Of a stretch of DNA of 17,471 bases, positions 1-7,671 are shown piece by piece. The notes under the pieces were generated by a model, which worked only from the letters and a program-made list of their open reading frames with translations, was not told the DNA's origin and ran no database searches. This DNA is from an uncultured Chlorobiota bacterium. Its GTDB lineage: Bacteria; Bacteroidota; Kapaibacteriia; OLB7. How positions within the stretch are numbered: the stretch's first letter is position 1; every line of letters starts with the position of its first letter. The translations under genes and the position numbers were made by a program. The DNA lies in contig CAMLOB010000012.1 of assembly GCA_946481475.1 (NCBI GenBank), positions 1 to 17,471 on the forward strand. The letters run 5' to 3'.

Positions 1-905
1 GACACCGACAAATCCCCTTCGCCTCCGCTCGGAGGAGCCGTAAACGTCTGACGTTCGACAGGTCTTGCCGACTCGGCGACGCGGCGGATCGTCTCGTCCG
101 TCTCCGGAACCTGCGGAGTCCGTTCGGCTTGCGGAACGGATTCCGTTTTCTCTTCCTCACGGTTGCTCCGCTTTCCTCCCCGCTTCTTCTTCCGGTTTCT
201 TTTCTCATTCCCCTGATCGGTCCGCTCCGGAGTCTGCGACGGAGCCGACGTCTGCGAAGCGGATGAAGGGGGAGGAGTCGGCGTCGACCGGGTTGCAACG
301 GGAGGGGCTGAAGCAATGCTTTGGCGCGGAGATTCTCCGGTCACCGTCGGTCCCGACGGCCTGACGCCGGTTCCCGTTCCGACAATGGAAAATCCTTCGT
401 CCACATCCGGCTCTTCATCCCCCATTGCGCCCTCATCGAACGTTCCGCCATCGCTTCCGAAATCATCGAAGCGGAGCGTGGCCCCACCGGTGACCGGTGC
501 GGTTTTGACCGGCGGGACGGGAGCCGTCCGGGGCGTTTCGTGCGTACGGACCGGAGTCTCCGGTCCGCCGACATCATCGTCATTGTCGTTGACGTGGAAC
601 GCCTCCTGGAAGTCATCGAAGCGGATCCGGGTGGCGCTTGTCTTCGGATCGGTCGTCACCCTCGTCTTGAACGACGGCGGCGGCAGTGTCGTCCGCTTCC
701 GCCGGATGCTGACCCGGTCGTTGATCCGTGCCCGGAGCGTCGTGTAGAAGGCGATGCCGCCGAGGACGGAGATCGAGCCGCCGATCAGCTTCACGATCGA
801 ATCGGGAAGGAAGATCGCAATGGCCGCGCCGAGAAGCGTAATCACAATGGCGAGCGCATCCTGCGGTTGCAGTGCGTCGCGAAAATCATTTGAATCGATA
901 GACAT
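1..905 (-). CDS. Partial membrane protein with two N-terminal helices and a long disordered tail
   Basis: The frame is open from an ATG at 905 to the window edge, so about 301 residues are visible and the C-terminus is missing. Residues about 17-33 and 36-57 form two hydrophobic segments joined by a short polar turn (LPDS), a hairpin that probably sits in the inner membrane. After a basic stretch (about residues 58-71) the protein becomes rich in Pro, Thr, Ser, Asp and Glu, with no globular look. Inside this tail the motif RFDDF occurs twice, near residues 95-99 and 145-149. A Lys/Arg-rich patch (KRNRKKKRGGKR) follows further on. I do not recognise the family. No clear Shine-Dalgarno precedes the ATG, so the start rests on the hydrophobic segment beginning soon after it. 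The next gene upstream lies 107 bases away on the same strand. Confidence 0.75.
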   Translation of the reverse strand, partial: MSIDSNDFRDALQPQDALAIVITLLGAAIAIFLPDSIVKLIGGSISVLGGIAFYTTLRARINDRVSIRRKRTTLPPPSFKTRVTTDPKTSATRIRFDDFQEAFHVNDNDDDVGGPETPVRTHETPRTAPVPPVKTAPVTGGATLRFDDFGSDGGTFDEGAMGDEEPDVDEGFSIVGTGTGVRPSGPTVTGESPRQSIASAPPVATRSTPTPPPSSASQTSAPSQTPERTDQGNEKRNRKKKRGGKRSNREEEKTESVPQAERTPQVPETDETIRRVAESARPVERQTFTAPPSGGEGDLSV

Positions 906-948
906 GAAGTTTGCCCGTTGCTCCCTGATCCGTTACTCTGTCTGCTCT

Positions 949-973
949 GCATGGGTAGATCCGCATGGGTAGA
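949..973. repeat. 14-base tandem duplication upstream of the partial membrane protein gene
   Basis: GCATGGGTAGA occurs at 949-959 and again at 963-973, a 14-base period. It sits 44-68 bases before the start codon of the minus-strand gene ending at 1, in its likely leader or promoter region. It may be a recent slippage duplication or a paired binding site. Confidence 0.7.
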
Positions 974-1012
974 ACATGCCGCCATTCCCCTCCAAGATCA
1001 CTCAGTCGCCGC

Positions 1013-2215
1013 TCATCCCTCCGAGGCCGGCGCCGGAGTATATCCGGTCCGCCGCACCGTCATCCTCGTCGACTCTCCAGTGGTCACCTTCTGGGACTTC
1101 CCCTTTTCCGGTCCCTCCTTCATCGTGGCGGTTCCGACTACACTCGACTTGATTGTGGAGCTTCGCGTGACGGGAAATCCCGAGGAGAGGGAGAGAGTCC
1201 ACGAGCCGCTGCCGGAGACGTCGACCTTGTCGATCTTCATTGTATAGTACTGATCGTCGATGTTCTTCTTCGGCAACCGGACGGCCGTCTTCAGTGCTGT
1301 AGTGATCTCGGCCCGCCGCTCCCCCTCGGCCTCCCGTATCGCCTTCAACGTCATGGTCACCGCAGCCTTGGCCGGCAGTCCGCTGACCGGAACCGAGTCG
1401 CTTCTGGTCCAGGAGGAACCGACCGAGACGGCACTGTCCGGAGCGAGCGTGAAGAACAACTGATTGACCATCAGGCCGATCTGCGTCCGGATGCCGATGC
1501 GGGCGTACTCCAGCGCCTTCGGGTTGACCGTATCGCTCTTGACCTTCATTGACTTCAGCGTGGCGTTGAGTATCGGCTCAACATTCGTCACGTCCGTTAC
1601 GGTTCCATCCTTCTTCATCGAGACCAGAACCTGGCGTCCGATAAAGGCGCGGTAGCGTTCTCCTCCCGGCACGTTTTGCCCCCCCTGCGTATCGAAGCTG
1701 ACGTTCTCCTTTCCGATCTTCACCTTCCCGGCGGAATCGACGACCGGTCGGCCGGTCGAGTCGACCAGAGGGGCACTGATCGAGACCGACGCACGGATAC
1801 GGTTGTAGGTCACCCCCAGCACGACCGACCCGTCCTCATTTACATTCATCACGTTCATCGTCAGATCGAATGTCTCCTTCTTCGTCTGGGAGATATCGGC
1901 CATCGTACTGCTGCCGTTCGACTCGAGCCGGTACTTGTAGACTTCGCCGACTTTCGGAGTGATCGTCAGCCGGTACGTCCCTTCGGCATCTTCCACCACA
2001 TCGCCGGTATCGGCCGGAAGTCCCGGCTCGTCTCCATTCCCGATCTCCCCACTGTCGGAAACGCTCGCCGAGTCGGTCCCGGAACCGGCATCCTCTCCCG
2101 GCTCATCGTTGCCGCAGGCGGCAAGCGAGATGAGGAAGAGGGAGAGAAGAAGAACGACAGACTGACGCGCAAGAAATTCTGAATTCACAAACGTTCCGAT
2201 TCTATGATATTCCAT
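1013..2215 (-). CDS. DUF6263-like lipoprotein
   Basis: The protein is 400 residues if it starts at the ATG at 2215. Its N-terminus is a lipoprotein signal: a hydrophobic run (VVLLLSLFLISLAAC) ending in the lipobox LAAC, with Cys34 as the expected lipidated residue. A low-complexity Gly/Asp/Ser/Glu linker follows to about residue 75. The rest is a beta-rich domain beginning near LTITPKVGEVYKYRLE, with phrases such as NVNEDGSVVLGVTYNRI. This resembles DUF6263 proteins, which are secreted or lipid-anchored and of unknown function; the match is from memory of the pattern. The frame extends further upstream, but that part lacks protein character, and a TATCTTTG promoter box lies at 2270-2277, which supports the 2215 start. 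It probably acts in the periplasm or on the outer membrane. Confidence 0.75.
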   Translation of the reverse strand: MEYHRIGTFVNSEFLARQSVVLLLSLFLISLAACGNDEPGEDAGSGTDSASVSDSGEIGNGDEPGLPADTGDVVEDAEGTYRLTITPKVGEVYKYRLESNGSSTMADISQTKKETFDLTMNVMNVNEDGSVVLGVTYNRIRASVSISAPLVDSTGRPVVDSAGKVKIGKENVSFDTQGGQNVPGGERYRAFIGRQVLVSMKKDGTVTDVTNVEPILNATLKSMKVKSDTVNPKALEYARIGIRTQIGLMVNQLFFTLAPDSAVSVGSSWTRSDSVPVSGLPAKAAVTMTLKAIREAEGERRAEITTALKTAVRLPKKNIDDQYYTMKIDKVDVSGSGSWTLSLSSGFPVTRSSTIKSSVVGTATMKEGPEKGKSQKVTTGESTRMTVRRTGYTPAPASEG

Positions 2216-2269
2216 GACATGACATTCGATGAGCCGCCGTGTCCTGCACTCGGCAGTCGGGACAACGGG

Positions 2270-2277
2270 CAAAGATA
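2270..2277 (-). promoter_or_regulatory. Candidate Bacteroidota-type -7 box (TATCTTTG)
   Basis: On the minus strand this is an exact match to TAnnTTTG, the -7 element of Bacteroidota housekeeping promoters. It ends 54 bases before the ATG at 2215. No clear TTG is seen at the -33 position. Confidence 0.45.
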
Positions 2278-2405
2278 CGAATCGGGGAGAGGATTCCCCT
2301 ATAATGCGGAAACGGCGACCCCGCAATGGAATCACCGCACGAAATTCTTCACACTCTCGGCGCCGCCGGTAGAGCGGCAGGTCTCGCAAAGAAGACCTCT
2401 TCGAA

Positions 2406-2771
2406 CTATTCTTCTTCCTTCTCCTCCCCTCTGGTCCTGACGACATGCCGGACCGTCCCCCGATAGACCGCCCCCTCGCTGATCATCTCCGAAGCCTTCC
2501 GGAGCGTCCCCTCTCCATCCCGCATATACCATTCGCCATCCTTGACGACGCACTCGCCGAAGACCGCCTTCTCCTCGTACCGGAAGAGGACGGTTGCCCC
2601 TTCGGTCCCTCCGGCCTCCTGATCGACAACGACCAGATCTCCCGGCCTGACCCCGCCGACTTCGGCCCCCTCGCGTGGGGCGCGAACGACGACGAAGTTT
2701 GCCGGAACAGTGGTGGAAACGTATTCGACGCGGGCAACCGACTCCGCATTTCCGTTCTGGTCTCGATTCAT
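2406..2771 (-). CDS. Small LexA/S24-like fold protein without catalytic residues
   Basis: A 121-residue protein. Residues about 26-112 look like the C-terminal half of LexA and other S24 proteins: FVVVRAP, then GVRPGDLVVVD (40-50), GATVLFRYEEKAVFG, a middle DGEWYMRDGEG hairpin, and a last strand AVYRGTVRHVVR. LexA proteins cleave themselves with a Ser-Lys pair. In my manual alignment both positions are Gly, so no proteolysis is expected. There is no helix-turn-helix domain. GGAG stands about 9 bases before the ATG at 2771, which supports this start. The C-terminus is acidic (GEEKEEE). It is transcribed divergently from the DUF389 gene, with 177 bases between them. The fold call is inference from a short pattern; a plain hypothetical protein is the alternative. 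Confidence 0.6.
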   Translation of the reverse strand: MNRDQNGNAESVARVEYVSTTVPANFVVVRAPREGAEVGGVRPGDLVVVDQEAGGTEGATVLFRYEEKAVFGECVVKDGEWYMRDGEGTLRKASEMISEGAVYRGTVRHVVRTRGEEKEEE

Positions 2772-2948
2772 CTGACGGATCTCCGGAAAAATGTGCTGTC
2801 TTGAATTGAAAAGATCGGCAGAAGGAATGGTTCGTGCAAGGGGAGCCGGGGAGTTTATTCGTGCCGGAGGAGAAGACCGGACGGGAAATGCCGGGGAGAA
2901 CGTATCTTTCCACCCGGTTGCCTTATCCGATCGACTCTCCGACACGGT

Positions 2949-4394
2949 ATGAAAGAGAAGCTGACGGGAAAACTGAAGACATCGAAGTTCTACCGGGACA
3001 ACCGCCCCTGGGTCATACGGCTCTATGCGAAGATCCGAAACGGATTCCGGAGAATCTTTGCGTTGTACGAGGGGACCGATGCGGCCGGAACGATCGAGAA
3101 CATCCGGAGCAACATCCAGCTTCGCGGGGCAAACGTCTGGATTCTGATCTGTGCGGCCGGTCTGGCCTCGATCGGCCTGGACGTCAACTCGGCGGCGGTG
3201 ATTATCGGCGCTATGCTCATCTCTCCGCTGATGACCCCGATCCTGGGCATCGGTCTCGGCGTCGGCATCAACGATCGCGATCTGCTTGTCGACGCGCTGA
3301 AGAATTTCGGCATCGCCGTTGCGGTCAGCCTCATTTCCAGCACCCTCTACTTCACGCTCACTCCACTGGGACAACCCGGTCCGGAACTGACCTCGCGAAC
3401 CAGCCCGACACTTCTGGATGTCGGGGTCGCCCTCTTCGGCGGCATCGCCGGCATTGTGGCCGGATCGCGTCGCGAGAAGACGAACGCCATTCCGGGGGTG
3501 GCCATCGCCACAGCGTTGATGCCCCCCCTCTGCACCGCCGGCTTCGGCCTCGCCACCGGCCGCTGGGCCTACTTCTTCGGCGCCTTCTATCTCTTCTTCA
3601 TCAATGCCGTCTTTATTTCCCTTTCCACCTATCTGATCGTCCGCTACCTCCACTTCCCCTACCACGAATTTCCGGATGAGCGGACCCGGGTGCTGACGCG
3701 CCGCTGGATCGGGGCCTTTGTGACGGTGGTGGCGATTCCGAGCGGGATCATCTTTTACGGCGTCATCACCGATCTGCAGGAACGGGGAGCGATCGAAAGT
3801 TTTCTTGACGATTATCTGACGACCGAGCAATATGAGCCGATCGACTGGGAACGGTTCGAGGCGGACAACATCGAGGGAGATACGATCAATCTGCTGAAGG
3901 TCTACATGGTCGGGGCACAGATCGATTCCAGCCGGATCGATTCCTGTCGCCTGGCTCTGGCCGGCTACGGTCTGGAAGGATACAATCTCAGGATCGTCCA
4001 GATGAGCATTACAAAGGAGGAAGAGGAACGGCTGAGCGAGGAGGCGGCCCGGCTTGCGATGAACATGATGGAGCTTAACCAGAAGACGGCCGACCTGAAG
4101 CAACTGCAGATCGACAGTCTGAAACGGGAGATCGAACGGATGAAGAGCGATACGATCCCGCTGACGGCCGTCAGCGCCGAACTGAAACCGGTGCTGCCCG
4201 AAGTTGAATGGATCGCCTTTGCCAAAGAGTTGCAGACCGCCGCCGATTCATCGGCCCCGGTCCCTCTGTTCATCTTCGACTACGCCGGTTCCTACGGCAT
4301 CCGACGCCGCGAGATGGTGCGGGACCGGCTGGAAGCCTTCCTGCGCCGGCGACTCAATCTGGATACGCTGACGCTCCGACGGCTGACTGAATAA
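2949..4394 (+). CDS. DUF389 family membrane protein with C-terminal coiled-coil extension
   Basis: A 481-residue integral membrane protein. Residues about 62-275 carry the DUF389 core, with hydrophobic segments and the typical phrases IIGAMLISPLMTPILGIGLG (85-104), GGIAGIVAGSRREK and GVAIATALMPPLCTAGFGLA. The biochemical role of DUF389 proteins is unknown to me. The segment after about residue 276 is soluble. It includes a Glu/Leu-rich coiled coil at about residues 355-402 (EEEERLSEEAARLAMN onward) and a last domain ending in RRRLNLDTLTLRRLTE. Such a tail makes this the longer version of the family. The gene has no clear Shine-Dalgarno; a near-match promoter box TATCTTTC lies at 2903-2910, 38 bases before the ATG. 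A strong hairpin follows the stop codon at 4412-4454. Confidence 0.9.
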   Translation: MKEKLTGKLKTSKFYRDNRPWVIRLYAKIRNGFRRIFALYEGTDAAGTIENIRSNIQLRGANVWILICAAGLASIGLDVNSAAVIIGAMLISPLMTPILGIGLGVGINDRDLLVDALKNFGIAVAVSLISSTLYFTLTPLGQPGPELTSRTSPTLLDVGVALFGGIAGIVAGSRREKTNAIPGVAIATALMPPLCTAGFGLATGRWAYFFGAFYLFFINAVFISLSTYLIVRYLHFPYHEFPDERTRVLTRRWIGAFVTVVAIPSGIIFYGVITDLQERGAIESFLDDYLTTEQYEPIDWERFEADNIEGDTINLLKVYMVGAQIDSSRIDSCRLALAGYGLEGYNLRIVQMSITKEEEERLSEEAARLAMNMMELNQKTADLKQLQIDSLKREIERMKSDTIPLTAVSAELKPVLPEVEWIAFAKELQTAADSSAPVPLFIFDYAGSYGIRRREMVRDRLEAFLRRRLNLDTLTLRRLTE

Positions 4395-4411
4395 CGACTG
4401 ACCGAATAATG

Positions 4412-4454
4412 GAAGAAGGCGTCCGGTCCGTTGACCGGACCGAACGCCTTCTTC
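4412..4454. terminator. Strong hairpin between convergent genes, possibly a two-way terminator
   Basis: A 19-base-pair stem with one C/A mismatch and a 5-base loop (TTGAC) lies between the convergent DUF389 gene (ends 4394) and the secreted-protein gene (ends 4519). Neither side has a long T run; the minus-strand side reads CATTATTCGG. Its position at a convergent junction supports a role in ending transcripts from both sides. Confidence 0.6.
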
Positions 4455-4518
4455 ATCTGTTCCGTTATATCGATATGTTTCACCCGTGCCGGGTGTCGTT
4501 TCGGCAGGAATCGGGAAC

Positions 4519-4977
4519 CTACATTCCCCCCTCGTACTCCTCGGCTTCTTCCATTCCGTCCTCAACACCCATACCGAGTTCCGCCAACGCCGCCATGAAG
4601 TTCACCGACGCGCGGTTGAACATATTTCCCAGCTCCATGGCGACTTCAGGAGTATTCATTCCCAGATTGGTGGCCGCACTCTCGATGCGGGTATTGATCT
4701 CCATCATCCGCTCATCTTCCGACAGCGTTATGAGGGCTGTGGGGTCTTCGGTCTCAAGCAACAGTTCCGCCAGGTTATCAAAAACCTCGGTCACGCCCGG
4801 CTCGGCCGCGGCTACGTCCTCGGCGGTGGAAATTCCTTCAATGATTCCGGCGAGCTTATCCATCTGGTTCACATAGACATCCACATCGCTCGACGCTTCC
4901 TGCGCTGCAAGCTCGGACGTCCCCGCCATCACCAAAAGACCGAGTGCAGCCATCAGACAGGAAAACGATCTCGTCAT
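4519..4977 (-). CDS. Small secreted acidic protein, unknown family
   Basis: A 152-residue protein. Residues 1-25 form a signal peptide: MTRSF, a hydrophobic core LMAALGLLVMAG, and a likely cut after SELAA. The mature part is acidic and mostly helical, with many Glu, Ala, Met and Leu residues, and ends in an acidic Met/Glu/Gly-rich tail (EDGMEEAEEYEGGM). It has no cysteine after the signal, no lipobox and no enzyme motif that I can see. The start is secure: GGAGG stands at 4982-4986 on the minus strand, 4 bases before the ATG. I do not recognise the family; it is probably periplasmic. The terminator of the upstream DUF3098 gene lies just before the ribosome binding site, so the promoter of this gene is not evident. 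Confidence 0.75.
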   Translation of the reverse strand: MTRSFSCLMAALGLLVMAGTSELAAQEASSDVDVYVNQMDKLAGIIEGISTAEDVAAAEPGVTEVFDNLAELLLETEDPTALITLSEDERMMEINTRIESAATNLGMNTPEVAMELGNMFNRASVNFMAALAELGMGVEDGMEEAEEYEGGM

Positions 4978-4990
4978 AAAACCTCCATAA

Positions 4991-5043
4991 GTAATAAAAG
5001 AAAAGGCTGAAGATGTTCTGATCGACAGAGACTGTCTTCAGCC
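4991..5043 (-). terminator. Rho-independent terminator after the DUF3098 gene
   Basis: On the minus strand GGCTGAAGA (5043-5035) pairs with TCTTCAGCC (5013-5005), a 9-base-pair stem. It is followed by TTTTCTTTTATTAC (5004-4991). The loop is long (21 bases) and can form a small inner stem. It lies 57 bases after the stop codon of the DUF3098 gene and 19 bases before the ribosome binding site of the secreted-protein gene, so it could also act as an attenuator for that gene. Confidence 0.7.
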
Positions 5044-5099
5044 GCAATAAATTTCACGTCATCGGAATCGGATGTTCTCGGATTCCGCAAGCGGGTGGG

Positions 5100-5468
5100 T
5101 CAGACGTCCGACCGGACCAAATCGTTTTCCTCTTCGGTTCGATCCCCCTTCTTTCTCCAGAAAATCGCAACCGGAATGATCACGCAGTACGCAATCGTCA
5201 GCAGGATCGGTCCGATAGCCGTGGCCGTGGAGTTGTTCCACTCGGATTTGTCGGTCATCGGCTGTTCGGAGACCGCCGTGTTCATCAGCAGATAGCCGAT
5301 AATGATGACGGCGATGCCGATGCCGATGCCGATAAGATTCGGAACTCCCCAGGGGATATTCCAGCGTACCGCCGAGGTCTCCACGCTCCGCCCCGTAGGA
5401 CGGCGACGCTGATTCCGCTCGCGCGGCGAACGTGTCCGGCTGCGGGTTGCGGGATTCTGTGTTGCCAT
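5100..5468 (-). CDS. DUF3098 family membrane protein
   Basis: A 122-residue protein. Residues 1-33 are very basic and disordered (SRTRSPRERNQRRRP). Two hydrophobic segments follow, at about 43-64 (LIGIGIGIAVIIIGYLLM) and 84-104 (IGPILLTIAYCVIIPVAIFW), joined by a polar loop and followed by a basic then acidic tail. The order of a helix ending in GYLLM, a short loop, and a second helix starting with a Pro (GPILL) fits DUF3098, a family of small Bacteroidota membrane proteins of unknown function. The start was chosen at 5468 because the upstream in-frame residues lack protein character. A near-match promoter box, TATATTCG at 5515-5522, lies 46 bases upstream. The gene ends at its own terminator. 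Confidence 0.8.
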   Translation of the reverse strand: MATQNPATRSRTRSPRERNQRRRPTGRSVETSAVRWNIPWGVPNLIGIGIGIAVIIIGYLLMNTAVSEQPMTDKSEWNNSTATAIGPILLTIAYCVIIPVAIFWRKKGDRTEEENDLVRSDV

Positions 5469-5612
5469 AAGGTTTCTGAAAAAATTCGGGCGTTGTCTTT
5501 TTTGCAATGCGGGGCGAATATACGGGATCGGATGAAACATCGGAAGAGGAGTTGATCTTCTTCCGCTTCGGACGTGGTGGAAGCCGGGGTGTTCCCTGAC
5601 GGGATTGATGGG

Positions 5613-5641
5613 AAAACGGTACACGGATCAGAACGGTACCG
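5613..5641 (-). terminator. Weak candidate terminator after prmA
   Basis: On the minus strand CGGTAC (5641-5636) can pair with GTACCG (5622-5617), followed by TTTT at 5616-5613. It lies 12 bases after the stop codon of prmA. The stem is only 6 base pairs and the loop is 13 bases. Confidence 0.35.
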
Positions 5642-5652
5642 ATAGTCGCCGC

Positions 5653-6498
5653 TCAGCCCGCAAATCCGAACGTCGTGGCGATCCACTCGTTCTCCCGCTC
5701 CTCGGCCCGGGGCTCCAGTCCCTCCCGACGGGCGGCATCGACCAGTCCCTGATAGTCCTCGATCAGCACACCGGAGGTCATCAGCAGCCCGTCCGGCCGG
5801 TTCAGTCGGCGGACGATCTCCGGAAGGAGACGGATAATCAGATTCCGGTGAAGATTCGCCAGGACAAGATCGAATCCGGTCGCCTCCAGTTCTTCAAGCT
5901 CGGCCTGCACGACCTCGATTTCTTTCTCAACATCGTTCAGCAGAATGTTTTCCCGCGTGTTCTCCACGGCCCACTCGTTGTTGTCGAAGGCGATGATCCG
6001 CCCGGCTCCCCGCTTTGCGGCGATAATCGCCAGCGCGCCGGTTCCGGTTCCGATATCCATCACGCTTTTCCCCTTCAGATCGACCTCCATCATCAACCGG
6101 GCGATCAGCCGGGTCGATTCGTGGTGTCCGGTACCGAAGGACATCTTCGGATCAATCGTGATCACCAGCTCCCCCTCCCCGGGTTCGACCGGATTCCAGC
6201 TCTGCGTGAAGATCAGTCCGTCGGTCACCCGAACCGGTTCCAGCGACTGCTCGAACTCCAGGTTCCAGTTCTGCTCCTCGATCTCCCCCCGCTCGAACCT
6301 CGCCCCGGCTCCACGTTCGCCGAGCGAGTCGCGAAGATCGGCAATCATATCGTCGTCGAGCACTCCCTCATCGAAGTAGAGGGAGACCGCCTCGTCATCG
6401 TCGAGCATGCCGGTAATCGGCATCGTGCCGCCGATGGCGATCAGCAATTCCAGCGTCTCCCGGTCGGCCCGGACGGTCAGTGCATCGTAGTGTTTCAT
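5653..6498 (-). CDS. prmA: Ribosomal protein L11 methyltransferase
   Basis: A 281-residue protein of the usual PrmA length. PrmA transfers methyl groups from S-adenosylmethionine to amino groups of ribosomal protein L11 in the cytoplasm. The N-terminal 90 residues form the substrate-recognition domain. The catalytic domain shows the family hallmark DPKMSFGTGHHEST (about 116-129), the SAM-binding motif MDIGTGTGALAI (147-158), the acidic FDNNEWAVEN end of the second strand (171-180), and LVLANLHRN (211-219) at the substrate pocket. It follows the glutaminyl cyclase gene by 22 bases on the same strand, so the two are probably one transcript. The cyclase stop codon is part of TGAGGAG, about 20 bases before the prmA ATG, which is far for a ribosome binding site. 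The start matches the usual family N-terminus. Confidence 0.95.
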   Translation of the reverse strand: MKHYDALTVRADRETLELLIAIGGTMPITGMLDDDEAVSLYFDEGVLDDDMIADLRDSLGERGAGARFERGEIEEQNWNLEFEQSLEPVRVTDGLIFTQSWNPVEPGEGELVITIDPKMSFGTGHHESTRLIARLMMEVDLKGKSVMDIGTGTGALAIIAAKRGAGRIIAFDNNEWAVENTRENILLNDVEKEIEVVQAELEELEATGFDLVLANLHRNLIIRLLPEIVRRLNRPDGLLMTSGVLIEDYQGLVDAARREGLEPRAEERENEWIATTFGFAG

Positions 6499-6520
6499 AA
6501 GAAGTTGTGGTTGTCTCTCC

Positions 6521-7573
6521 TCAGGCGGGTCGCTTCCGGTTCAGTTCATCCGGGACAAGCCGGTAGAGGGTATAGACAAGAAGTTTGCCGACCTGACCGA
6601 GCGTTTCGGTGCCGATGTTCTCCATGTTGTCTTTCTGGGTATGCCAGTAGCGGCGACGGGGATCGGCCGATTCGTGCCCCACCAGTTCCACGTCGATGAT
6701 GTCGATGGTCGGGATGCCGGCGATCTGGTTCAGGGGGAGATGATCGTCCTGGATCTCCTTCCCCACAACCTGCTTGAATGCGGGAAGCTTGAGGAATGCG
6801 GCCGCATTCCAGAGACTGGTAGCGACCGACGGAGCATATTTCATCGAGTTCCCCTCTATCGGAAAGAATGCCTCCTTGTCGCCGACCATGTCGAGCAGCA
6901 CCCCGAACGAGGGACGGTATCCCGGCGGCAGATTGCCTGCAAAATGTTTTGCACCGAGGAAGTACTGTTCAATTCTATCGATATCGGAATCGCCGTAATC
7001 CTCGCCGTCGAACAGCACGATGTCGACGCCGATCGGCTGCGGATGCTCCTTCAGGAGGCGGGCCAGTTCCAGCAGCACGCCGACCCCGCTGGCCCCGTCG
7101 TTGGCGGCCGGGATCGCCTGGTCCCGTTTCTCGACATCGGGATCTTCCTCGGCTCTGGGGCGCGAATCCCAGTGAGCGCAGAGGAGCACCCGAACGTTCG
7201 CCTCCGGATTGAATGAGGCGATGATGTTCGTCAGGTTCAGCTTCTCGCCGTTATAGCCGGTATGGGTGAAGGTCTGCGGACGGACCGTGTCGGCATATTT
7301 GCCCAGCTCTTCCAGAAAGAATTCGATCGCCTTCTTCGCCCCGGGTGAATTCGGTTCGCGCGTTCCGAAGGAAACCTGCCGGGCCACATAGTCGTAGGCC
7401 GACTGCGCGTTGAACTCCGGCATGCCGGCCGGATCGGGGAAGGCGTTGGTGGGTGCCGCAGCGGTATCGGATGGTTTCCCGTCTCCGTTCTGCGCATCTT
7501 CCGGACATCCGATGAAGATCGGGGCGAAGAGCAGGATCGGGAGGATCCTGAGAATGATCGATAAGCGTGTCAC
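6521..7573 (-). CDS. Glutaminyl-peptide cyclotransferase, M28 type, lipoprotein
   Basis: A 350-residue protein from a GTG start at 7573, chosen because GGAGAGGA stands just before it and a signal peptide follows at once. The hydrophobic run ends in IFIGC, so Cys23 is the likely lipid anchor and the enzyme works outside the inner membrane. Glutaminyl cyclases convert N-terminal Gln of secreted proteins to pyroglutamate, which in Bacteroidota can be the residue exposed by signal peptidase. The catalytic domain shows LCAHWDSRP (131-139), IPAANDGASGVG (zinc Asp159), VLFDGEDYG (Glu191), LLDMVGD (227-232), QDDHLP (zinc His278) and WHTQKDNMENI (310-320). This order closely follows the Porphyromonas enzyme as I remember it. 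An M28 aminopeptidase is the alternative. It probably forms an operon with prmA. Confidence 0.87.
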   Translation of the reverse strand: MTRLSIILRILPILLFAPIFIGCPEDAQNGDGKPSDTAAAPTNAFPDPAGMPEFNAQSAYDYVARQVSFGTREPNSPGAKKAIEFFLEELGKYADTVRPQTFTHTGYNGEKLNLTNIIASFNPEANVRVLLCAHWDSRPRAEEDPDVEKRDQAIPAANDGASGVGVLLELARLLKEHPQPIGVDIVLFDGEDYGDSDIDRIEQYFLGAKHFAGNLPPGYRPSFGVLLDMVGDKEAFFPIEGNSMKYAPSVATSLWNAAAFLKLPAFKQVVGKEIQDDHLPLNQIAGIPTIDIIDVELVGHESADPRRRYWHTQKDNMENIGTETLGQVGKLLVYTLYRLVPDELNRKRPA

Positions 7574-7628
7574 GTTCCTCTCCGGGAATTTCTGTAATGG
7601 TATCGGTGTTTGTACGTATAAGAACGAC

Positions 7629-7645
7629 CCCGCATCCGGTGCGGG
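7629..7645 (-). other. Small hairpin in the glutaminyl cyclase leader
   Basis: CCCGCA and TGCGGG form a perfect 6-base-pair stem around a 5-base loop. It lies between the candidate promoter box at 7664-7671 and the GTG start at 7573, so it would be in the untranslated leader. No function is evident. Confidence 0.35.
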
Positions 7646-7663
7646 ACCGACAGCGGAAGAGTT

Positions 7664-7671
7664 CAAAGATA
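7664..7671 (-). promoter_or_regulatory. Candidate Bacteroidota-type -7 box (TATCTTTG)
   Basis: On the minus strand this is an exact TAnnTTTG match, the same octamer as upstream of the DUF6263-like gene. It ends 90 bases before the GTG start of the glutaminyl cyclase. No -33 TTG is clear at a normal distance. Confidence 0.42.

Noticed and set aside
2406..4103. Long minus-strand open frame of 565 codons covering much of the DUF389 gene
   Set aside because: Only its last 121 codons look like protein. The rest is antisense to the clear DUF389 coding region and has the composition of a shadow frame.
5140..5152. GGTTCGATCC, resembling a tRNA T-loop
   Set aside because: It lies inside the DUF3098 coding region, and no matching acceptor, anticodon or D arms are found around it.
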